Made by a program: the position numbers and the translations under genes. A stretch of 5,105 nt of DNA from Gammaproteobacteria bacterium RBG_16_57_12 (GTDB lineage Bacteria; Pseudomonadota; Gammaproteobacteria; RBG-16-57-12): NCBI GenBank assembly GCA_001801365.1, contig MGXL01000048.1:1-5105 (forward strand). Reading direction: 5' to 3'. The notes under the pieces were generated by a model. That model ran no database searches, had not been told where the DNA came from, and saw nothing but the letters and a program-made list of their open reading frames with translations. How positions within the stretch are numbered: position 1 is the stretch's first letter; each line of letters starts with the position of its first letter. Shown piece by piece: positions 1 through 3,384 of this stretch.

Positions 1-97
1 GACCCCGGTTCTGGTGTGTATAGACCTGACCCCGGTTCTGCCGGTTTTGTATAGACCTGACCCCGGTTCTGCCGGTTCTGCGTGACCCCAGTTCCCA
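1..97. repeat. Cluster of four direct GACCCCGGTTC repeats (RAYT-associated type)
   Basis: Copies of the core GACCCCGGTTC start at 1, 28 and 59, and a degenerate copy (GACCCCAGTTC) starts at 84. Two of them sit in a longer identical unit, AGACCTGACCCCGGT, at 22-36 and 53-67 (period 31). The same 15-mer occurs once in inverted orientation at 1128-1142, beside a transposase remnant. In the intact RAYT element of this window the TGACCC-bearing strand is found at the 3' end of the gene, so by analogy this cluster looks like the right end of an element lying left of the window (inference). Each long unit also carries a TATAGA hexamer that could serve as a weak -10 for the next gene, but no convincing -35 is visible. 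Confidence 0.8.
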
Positions 98-102
98 CAC
101 TC

Positions 103-108
103 GAGGAG
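103..108 (+). promoter_or_regulatory. Ribosome binding site GAGGAG before tandem ATG codons
   Basis: GAGGAG lies only 2 bases before the ATG at 111 and 5 bases before the next in-frame ATG at 114. The spacing favours 114 as the main start of the membrane protein, giving 139 residues rather than 140. Confidence 0.6.
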
Positions 109-110
109 CT

Positions 111-533
111 ATGATGAAGCTGAGCCCAGGTAAATTTCTGATCGGATGTATCGTGCTGGCCAGCCTCATAGCTGGGTTAGGCCACGTCTTCTATGTGGGT
201 CGCGACGACCTAGCTCAGTTGATCGCCTCATGCAATGAGCAAAATCAGATACGGCAGCAAGAGCGTCAAGGGAAGACCTGCGCGCGTGACGATCTGAACT
301 GCCTTTGGAAGCAAGCATCGCTGGTGTGTCAGCCGGAGCAGCTCAGAGACGTATCTGAATCAACAGATACGATCCAGAGCCAAATCAAAGTTAAGGCACA
401 GCAGGTTGCCAGCCGCACCACAGATGTCAACGTCGTAGCCATATTGGTTGCCTTAGTCGGAACGGCCCCGGCGATCTGGTATTTCGGTTTGGCTCGAATA
501 AGGGAAGTTGGTAATGCCGTGCGCGGCAGGTAA
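111..533 (+). CDS. Small two-helix inner-membrane protein, cassette cargo, function unknown
   Basis: I do not recognise the family. Numbering from the first Met, there is one hydrophobic helix at residues ~9-28 and a second at ~107-127. Between them is a polar segment of about 80 residues with four cysteines (C41, C57, C64, C73) and a glutamine- and arginine-rich stretch. Lysines before helix 1 and arginines after helix 2 suggest both termini are cytoplasmic and the middle is periplasmic, where the cysteines could form two disulfides (inference). There is no lipobox and no cleavage site that I trust, so helix 1 is more likely an anchor than a signal peptide. The gene stops 10 bases before an attC site, the normal layout of integron cassette cargo. 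Its upstream side is cut short by the repeat cluster, so the promoter and cassette start are missing or replaced. Nothing in the sequence ties it functionally to the ADP-ribosyltransferase downstream. Confidence 0.7.
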   Translation: MMKLSPGKFLIGCIVLASLIAGLGHVFYVGRDDLAQLIASCNEQNQIRQQERQGKTCARDDLNCLWKQASLVCQPEQLRDVSESTDTIQSQIKVKAQQVASRTTDVNVVAILVALVGTAPAIWYFGLARIREVGNAVRGR

Positions 534-543
534 GACGAAACGA

Positions 544-601
544 GCGTATAACAATGTGTTCAAGTTCGCTCCCTTTGGTCCCTTAACACAACGTTATGTG
601 C
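544..601 (+). other. attC recombination site of an integron cassette (complete)
   Basis: The site has all the parts of a short attC. The inverse core R'' (GCGTATAAC, 544-552) pairs with the core R' (GTTATGTGC, 593-601) over nine bases with two G-T pairs. The inner arms TGTGTT (555-560) and AACACA (585-590) are exact complements. The stem continues as AAG (562-564) with CTT (582-584) after one unpaired base, C561. An extrahelical base at this place in the L'' arm is the hallmark that directs the integrase to the bottom strand. The loop is about 17 bases. The GTTCAAG...CTTAA inner pattern resembles attC sites of classic resistance cassettes such as aadA (from memory). The core GTTATGT departs from GTTRRRY at one position. 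No intI gene or attI site is in the window. Confidence 0.85.
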
Positions 602-621
602 AAATAATAAAGTAGGACAAC

Positions 622-1053
622 ATGGCTAATTTATACAGGGGTGTATCAAAGACACATGATGAAAGCTTAGGCGGTCGACTTGTACCAAAAGGTAAAAACG
701 CAGAAGTGGAGGCTAGGTATGGGGCAGGATTTAGGTATGGGCAGGCAACTTATGGAAAGTCAGAAGTAAATGCTGTCAGAGCACACCACATGGAGTCAGG
801 TATGTATGATGGATGCTATATCTCTACAACGAGAAATCTCTCAGAAGCAAAAAAGTTTGCAACTAGCGGCAACATGGAAGATGGTTACGTTTATGTAATA
901 GATGAATCGCTACTGGAAGCATACGGTGTTGTTTCACTTGAGTTTGAAAACCCAGAACATCCTCATGAACAAGAGGTCTCATTAAGAGCTCATGACTGTA
1001 AAGAAATACCTCTGGATGTTGTTATTGATAAAATTGAAGTCAAATGCACATAA
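622..1053 (+). CDS. Putative cholera-toxin/LT A-chain-like mono-ADP-ribosyltransferase, cytoplasmic, cassette-borne
   Basis: The 143-residue product carries the three signature regions of the R-S-E ADP-ribosyltransferases in order. The first is LYR with R6, followed by a DE pair and PKG (residues 4-24), which parallels the start of mature CtxA/LT-A (LYRADS..DE..., then PRG). The second is GCYISTT with S68-T69-T70 in place of STS. The third is HPHEQEVS with the catalytic E-x-E pair E116/E118, against HPDEQEVS in CtxA/LT-A. The spacing S68 to E118 (50) is nearly that of CtxA (S61 to E112). The family transfers ADP-ribose from NAD+ to a protein target; the target here is unknown. There is no signal peptide, no A2-like tail and no B-subunit gene, so a secreted AB5 role is unlikely and an intracellular effector, toxin or defence role is more plausible (inference). 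AGGA at 614-617 is 4 bases before the ATG. The stop codon lies inside the attC inverse core. GC content is in the low 40s percent, well below the minus-strand genes. No antitoxin gene is apparent. Confidence 0.72.
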   Translation: MANLYRGVSKTHDESLGGRLVPKGKNAEVEARYGAGFRYGQATYGKSEVNAVRAHHMESGMYDGCYISTTRNLSEAKKFATSGNMEDGYVYVIDESLLEAYGVVSLEFENPEHPHEQEVSLRAHDCKEIPLDVVIDKIEVKCT

Positions 1054-1110
1054 CGGTCGACCTCGCTCCCTTCGGTCGCTGGACGCTGCGCGATAAAGCC
1101 GCGCAGCGCC
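1046..1110 (+). other. attC site of the second cassette, 3' half missing
   Basis: The inverse core GCACATAAC (1046-1054) opens the site and overlaps the last codons of the ADP-ribosyltransferase gene. The interior TCGCTCCCTTCGGTC (1063-1077) matches 14 of 15 bases with 566-580 of the first attC, so the two sites are related. A strong imperfect hairpin follows, with arms CGCTGCGCG (1084-1092) and CGCGCAGCG (1100-1108). It extends by two more pairs if A1083 is bulged, as in the variable terminal structure of long attC sites. The expected closing arm and GTTATGTGC core are absent. From 1111 the sequence is GGTACC-type repeat DNA, so the site was cut there. A transcription-terminator role for the hairpin is possible, but no T-run follows. 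Confidence 0.7.
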
Positions 1111-1111
1111 A

Positions 1112-1183
1112 AAAGGTACCGGAAGGTACCGGGGTCAGGTCTACGGAAGGTACGGAAGGTACGGAAGAAGGTACCGGGGTCAG
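1112..1183. repeat. GGTACCGGGGTCAG repeats, inverted relative to the left cluster, with a 9-base tandem
   Basis: GAAGGTACCGGGGTCAG occurs twice, at 1122-1138 and 1167-1183. The first copy extends to ACCGGGGTCAGGTCT (1128-1142), the exact reverse complement of the 15-mer at 22-36 and 53-67. Between them lies a 9-base tandem, ACGGAAGGT (1143-1151, 1152-1160, and a partial third copy to 1167). The block sits directly before the start of a transposase remnant, so it looks like the 5' flank of that lost RAYT element. Together with 1-97 it brackets the cassette fragment. Confidence 0.8.
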
Positions 1184-1218
1184 ATTAATAGCCTCATGTC
1201 TGATATATTTCCGGCATC

Positions 1219-1296
1219 ATGTCCCGTCCCATCCGCATAGAATTCTCCAATGCTCTCTATCACGTCACCGCGCGCACAAGAAGGGTCAAGTCTTGA
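1219..1296 (+). pseudogene. 5' remnant of a second RAYT (Y1 transposase) gene
   Basis: The ATG at 1219 opens a reading frame whose first 19 residues (MSRPIRIEFSNALYHVTAR) match the start of the intact transposase at 1329 (MARPLRLEFSGAIYHVTTR). Thirteen of the 19 residues are identical, but only about 39 of 57 bases, so this is a diverged relative and not a recent copy. Homology stops at 1275 with the sequence that begins the left inverted repeat of the intact element, and the frame ends six codons later at TGA 1294-1296. The HUH motif and catalytic tyrosine are lost. I do not see the rest of this gene on the far side of the inserted element. Confidence 0.8.
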
Positions 1297-1297
1297 C
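1281..1297. repeat. Left 17-base inverted repeat of the RAYT element
   Basis: This is an exact reverse complement of 2190-2206. It contains the near-palindrome GTCAAGTCTTGAC (1285-1297) and supplies the premature stop of the upstream remnant. Confidence 0.9.
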
Positions 1298-1328
1298 ACA
1301 ACGGTCTCTGGCAAGCTAATCTGCAACC

Positions 1329-2180
1329 ATGGCACGCCCCCTTCGACTTGAGTTTTCCGGCGCAATCTATCACGTTACTACGCGCGGGAATGCGCGCAAT
1401 GCGATCTTCCTTGATGATGAGGATCGGTTGTTGTTTCTGGCCTGCCTTGGGGAGGTGGTGGCGCGCTTTGGTTGGCTGTGTCACGCCTACTGCCTGATGG
1501 ACAACCATTATCATCTGCTGATCGAGACGCCGGAGGGCAATCTGTCGCGGGGCATGCGGCAGTTGAATGGCGTATATACCCAGGGTTTCAACCGGCGCCA
1601 TGGACGTGCGGGGCATGTGTTCCAGGGGCGGTTCAAGGCGATTGTGGTGGATCGTGACAGCTACCTGCTGGAATTATGTCGCTATGTTGTGCTGAACCCG
1701 ATCCGTGCCGGCAGGGTGAAGAAAATTGAGCGCTACGCCTGGAGCAGTTACCCGGCAACGCTGGGGCTGGCCGCATGCCCGGCATGGCTTGAAACGGACT
1801 GGGTGCTGGGCCAATTTGCCAAGACGCGTGCCGTGGCACGGCGGCGCTACGCTGAGTTTGTGGCAGAAGGCGCGGGCATTCCGTCCCCGTGGCCTGCGGT
1901 GAAAGCCCAGGCATTACTGGGATCGGAAGCCTTTGTGGAGAAGATGCGCCCGTTGCTTGAAGGCGCACGCGAACTGAAGAAGGTTCCACGCACCCAGCGT
2001 TTGCTGCACCGGCCAAGCCTGGCAAAAATGTTTACCAAGGCGATCCGGGGCGATAAGGTCTTGCGTGACGAGGTAATTCGGAAGGCGTATCTGGACTATG
2101 CGTATAGCATGGCAGCGATTGCTCGTCATGCTGGAGTGCACTATTCTACGGTCAGCAGGGTGATTAAGGGAGAGAGGTGA
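1329..2180 (+). CDS. REP-associated tyrosine transposase (Y1_Tnp/IS200-like) with C-terminal helix-turn-helix
   Basis: This is a 283-residue single-strand DNA nicking and joining enzyme of the HUH Y1 class. The N-terminal ~150 residues carry the family signatures: MARPLRLEFSGAIYHVTTRGN at the start, the metal-binding HUH motif DNHYHLL with H60 and H62, and the NGVYTQGFNRRHGRAGHVFQGRFKA block with Y83 as the probable catalytic tyrosine. RYVVLNPIRAGRV (residues ~118-130) and the WSSY segment also match. Residues ~150-250 are a linker and helical region. Residues ~253-280 (SMAAIARHAGVHYSTVSRVIKG) form a DnaA- or Trp-repressor-like helix-turn-helix, an extension found in the longer RAYT subgroup. 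No strong ribosome binding site precedes the ATG. This start is kept because it matches the family N-terminus and the upstream remnant. All key catalytic residues are present, so the enzyme is likely active. RAYTs usually act on REP-like palindromes, and the flanking repeats are the likely substrate here (inference). Confidence 0.93.
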   Translation: MARPLRLEFSGAIYHVTTRGNARNAIFLDDEDRLLFLACLGEVVARFGWLCHAYCLMDNHYHLLIETPEGNLSRGMRQLNGVYTQGFNRRHGRAGHVFQGRFKAIVVDRDSYLLELCRYVVLNPIRAGRVKKIERYAWSSYPATLGLAACPAWLETDWVLGQFAKTRAVARRRYAEFVAEGAGIPSPWPAVKAQALLGSEAFVEKMRPLLEGARELKKVPRTQRLLHRPSLAKMFTKAIRGDKVLRDEVIRKAYLDYAYSMAAIARHAGVHYSTVSRVIKGER

Positions 2181-2189
2181 AAGCGTGAT

Positions 2190-2206
2190 GTCAAGACTTG
2201 ACCCTT
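2190..2206. repeat. Right 17-base inverted repeat of the RAYT element
   Basis: This is an exact reverse complement of 1281-1297. It contains the near-palindrome GTCAAGACTTGAC (2190-2202) and is nested inside a wider pair AAGCGT (2181-2186) / ACGCTT (2211-2216). Confidence 0.9.
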
Positions 2207-2233
2207 TTGTACGCTTTGACCCTTTTGTACGCT
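2198..2233. repeat. Two exact tandem copies of an 18-base unit at the element's right end
   Basis: TTGACCCTTTTGTACGCT is present at 2198-2215 and again, without change, at 2216-2233. The first copy overlaps the right inverted repeat. The second lacks the preceding GTCAAGAC half. The shared TGACCC core is also the heart of the other repeat family (TGACCCCGG) in this window. Confidence 0.9.
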
Positions 2234-2298
2234 TAATTGTGTCTACTCTTGGTAGGCGGCACAGATGGTCACGCAAATTTAACAGGATGGTAATCTAG

Positions 2299-2523
2299 AT
2301 GGGCGTTAGTACAGAAAGAGATGTTGAGAAGGTCTATCCGAAGGCGGATTTTGTCGCGAAGCTTCGGCGGCTTGCGGACGCGATTGAATGCGGTAATCGC
2401 TTCGAAATACAGATTGCAGGCGAAAGAATCTACGTGCCTGTCAGGGCCACCTTCATGATAGAACATGAAAAATCGGGTGACGAAGAAGAGATCGAGTTTC
2501 AGATTAAATGGGAACGCAAGTAA
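2299..2523 (+). CDS. Amphi-Trp domain-containing small protein
   Basis: This is a 74-residue acidic protein that fits the amphi-Trp domain family. It has a helix with the pattern FVAKLRRLADAIECG (residues ~18-32), a strand pair (FEIQIAGERIYVPV, ~35-48), a longer strand (TFMIEHEKSG), and a final strand EEIEFQIKW ending in the conserved tryptophan W71. Family members are small stand-alone proteins in bacteria and archaea whose role is not established. It has no signal peptide or membrane segment. AGGATGG (2284-2290) is a plausible but distant ribosome binding site, about 8-11 bases before the ATG. The gene lies alone between the RAYT element and yjjV and converges on the latter. There is no sign of an operon. 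Its own promoter should be in 2234-2290, where I see no convincing -35/-10 pair. Confidence 0.75.
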   Translation: MGVSTERDVEKVYPKADFVAKLRRLADAIECGNRFEIQIAGERIYVPVRATFMIEHEKSGDEEEIEFQIKWERK

Positions 2524-2583
2524 TCAAATATGGAAAGCACGCCTAACGAACAGAGCGGAATGGCAGCAGGATGCGCGCCCATA

Positions 2584-2601
2584 GTCCTGCCTGGCCAGGA
2601 C
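2584..2601. terminator. Small hairpin between convergent genes, weak terminator candidate
   Basis: GTCCTG (2584-2589) and CAGGAC (2596-2601) form a 6-base-pair stem with a 6-base loop just beyond the stop of the minus-strand yjjV-like gene. No T-run follows on either strand, so intrinsic termination is doubtful. Confidence 0.25.
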
Positions 2602-2611
2602 CGCATCGATG

Positions 2612-3379
2612 TCAGTCATGCAGCCTTAACACCTCCATGGCATTGCGGGTAGTTTGTACGGCAAGCTGTTCGACAGGCTCTTCGCGCAATTCGGCCAGGG
2701 CCTTCAGGCAGTCCGGCAGATACTCGGGGCTGTTGCGTTCACCCTGGTGCGCCGACACCGCCATGTCCGGGGCGTCGGTTTCCAGCACCAGGGCCTCGAG
2801 CGGCAGTTGCCGCGCCAGGGCGCGGATCCTGCTGGCGCGTTCATAGGTGAGCATGCCGCCGAATCCCAGCTTGAAGCCGAGGGCGAGGTACTGGTCGGCC
2901 TGTTGCCGGCTGCCGTTGAAGGCATGGGCGATGCCGCCGCGCACGCGCAGGCGGCGCAGTGTCGCCAGCACCTGGTCGTGCGCCTTGCGCACATGCAGCA
3001 GCACCGGCAGGTTCGCGGTGCGTGCCAGTGCCAGTTGTGCCTCGAACAATGCCTGCTGGCGATTTTTATCCGTCGGCTCGACAAAATAATCCAGTCCGAT
3101 TTCACCCACGGCCACGACATTGTTCCCGGATAAGCGCCGTTCCAGGTCGGCCAGGTGCTGGTCGGTGTGCTTGTCGATGTAGAGTGGATGCAGGCCCAGG
3201 GCGGGATACAAACCCGGCTGCCGCCGGCACAAGGCCAGCAGCTGGGGCCAGCCCTCGGCATCGACGGCCGGCACGATGATCCGGGTGATGCCCAGGGCAC
3301 GGCAGCGCGCCAGGATGACGTCCCGGTCGGCATTAAAATCGCTGACATCCAGGTGGCAATGGGTATCGATGAGTTCCAT
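2612..3379 (-). CDS. yjjV: TatD-family metal-dependent hydrolase, YjjV type
   Basis: This 255-residue TIM-barrel protein of the amidohydrolase superfamily has a length normal for the family. Its metal ligands are in the expected places: H7 and H9 in the opening DTHCHLD motif, E93 in VAVGEIGLDYF, H129 in LLHVRKAHD, H152 in GIAHAFNGS, and D202 in LETDAPDM. The IIVPA, ALGLHP and LETDAPDM segments point to the YjjV branch rather than TatD or YcfH proper. TatD relatives act as metal-dependent DNases and 3'-5' exonucleases or related phosphodiesterases; the physiological substrate of YjjV-type members is not settled. The ATG at 3379 follows the stop of tmcA by 5 bases, with only a weak GGA element in the tmcA 3' end, so translation is probably coupled and the two genes share a transcript. 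The catalytic set is complete. Confidence 0.92.
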   Translation of the reverse strand: MELIDTHCHLDVSDFNADRDVILARCRALGITRIIVPAVDAEGWPQLLALCRRQPGLYPALGLHPLYIDKHTDQHLADLERRLSGNNVVAVGEIGLDYFVEPTDKNRQQALFEAQLALARTANLPVLLHVRKAHDQVLATLRRLRVRGGIAHAFNGSRQQADQYLALGFKLGFGGMLTYERASRIRALARQLPLEALVLETDAPDMAVSAHQGERNSPEYLPDCLKALAELREEPVEQLAVQTTRNAMEVLRLHD

Positions 3380-3384
3380 AGAGA

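Larger units (their letters stand above)
98..593 (+). mobile_element. Integron gene cassette, 5' end truncated
   Basis: This is the membrane-protein gene plus its attC. In an intact cassette the bases before the gene should match the reverse complement of its own inverse core (GCGTATAAC at 544-552), that is GTTATACGC. No such sequence occurs in 1-110, so the left end was lost at the junction with the repeat cluster. The right boundary is the recombination point between G593 and T594. Confidence 0.6.
594..1110 (+). mobile_element. Integron gene cassette carrying an ADP-ribosyltransferase-like gene, 3' end truncated
   Basis: The cassette begins at the recombination point inside the preceding attC. 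Bases 592-601 (CGTTATGTGC) are the exact reverse complement of 1046-1055 (GCACATAACG). That is the expected relation between the leading bases of a cassette and the inverse core of its own attC, because both come from one site in the circular form. It contains one gene in the forward direction with a 20-base leader. Its attC is cut at about 1110, so it could probably no longer excise by recombination at its right side (inference). Confidence 0.75.
1272..2233 (+). mobile_element. RAYT element: intact transposase gene between inverted repeats
   Basis: AAGGGTCAAGTCTTGAC (1281-1297) is the exact reverse complement of GTCAAGACTTGACCCTT (2190-2206). Allowing one mismatch and one gap, the match extends outward to 1272 and 2214. 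Each arm includes a 13-base near-palindrome (GTCAAG-n-CTTGAC) that could form a hairpin, as in REP sequences recognised by RAYTs. The gene fills nearly all of the element, with its stop 9 bases before the right repeat. At the left the element abuts the broken RAYT frame. No target duplication is visible, as expected for Y1 enzymes. The right boundary is set at the end of the tandem repeat and is uncertain by about 20 bases. Confidence 0.75.

Noticed and set aside
1..97. CRISPR-like direct repeats
   Set aside because: Units are short and imperfect, with periods of 25-31 bases that leave no unique spacers. The inverted copy beside a transposase remnant shows they are RAYT-associated repeats.
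1084..1108. Strong GC-rich hairpin as a rho-independent terminator of the ADP-ribosyltransferase gene
   Set aside because: It lies inside the attC, no T-run follows, and the stem with a bulged A fits attC structure better. A secondary terminator effect cannot be excluded.
1044..1319. Forward open frame of 91 codons across the second attC and the repeats
   Set aside because: It begins inside the ADP-ribosyltransferase gene and runs through the attC hairpin, GGTACC repeats and the RAYT remnant in another frame. Its TEGTEGTEEGTG stretch is only translated repeat DNA.
2217..2245. TTGACC in the tandem repeat as a possible -35 for the amphi-Trp gene
   Set aside because: At 16-18 bases downstream there is only TGTCTA-like sequence, a poor -10, so I do not call a promoter.
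2541..2547. GCCTAAC shortly after the amphi-Trp gene, resembling an attC inverse core
   Set aside because: No matching GTTAGGC core or complementary inner arms follow before the yjjV stop, and no core precedes the amphi-Trp gene. A 7-base match can be chance.
2704..3348. Long open frame of 214 codons on the minus strand within yjjV
   Set aside because: It is a shadow of yjjV in another frame. Its composition is rich in Trp, Cys, Arg and Ser as expected of out-of-frame GC-rich DNA, while the real frame carries all TatD metal ligands.
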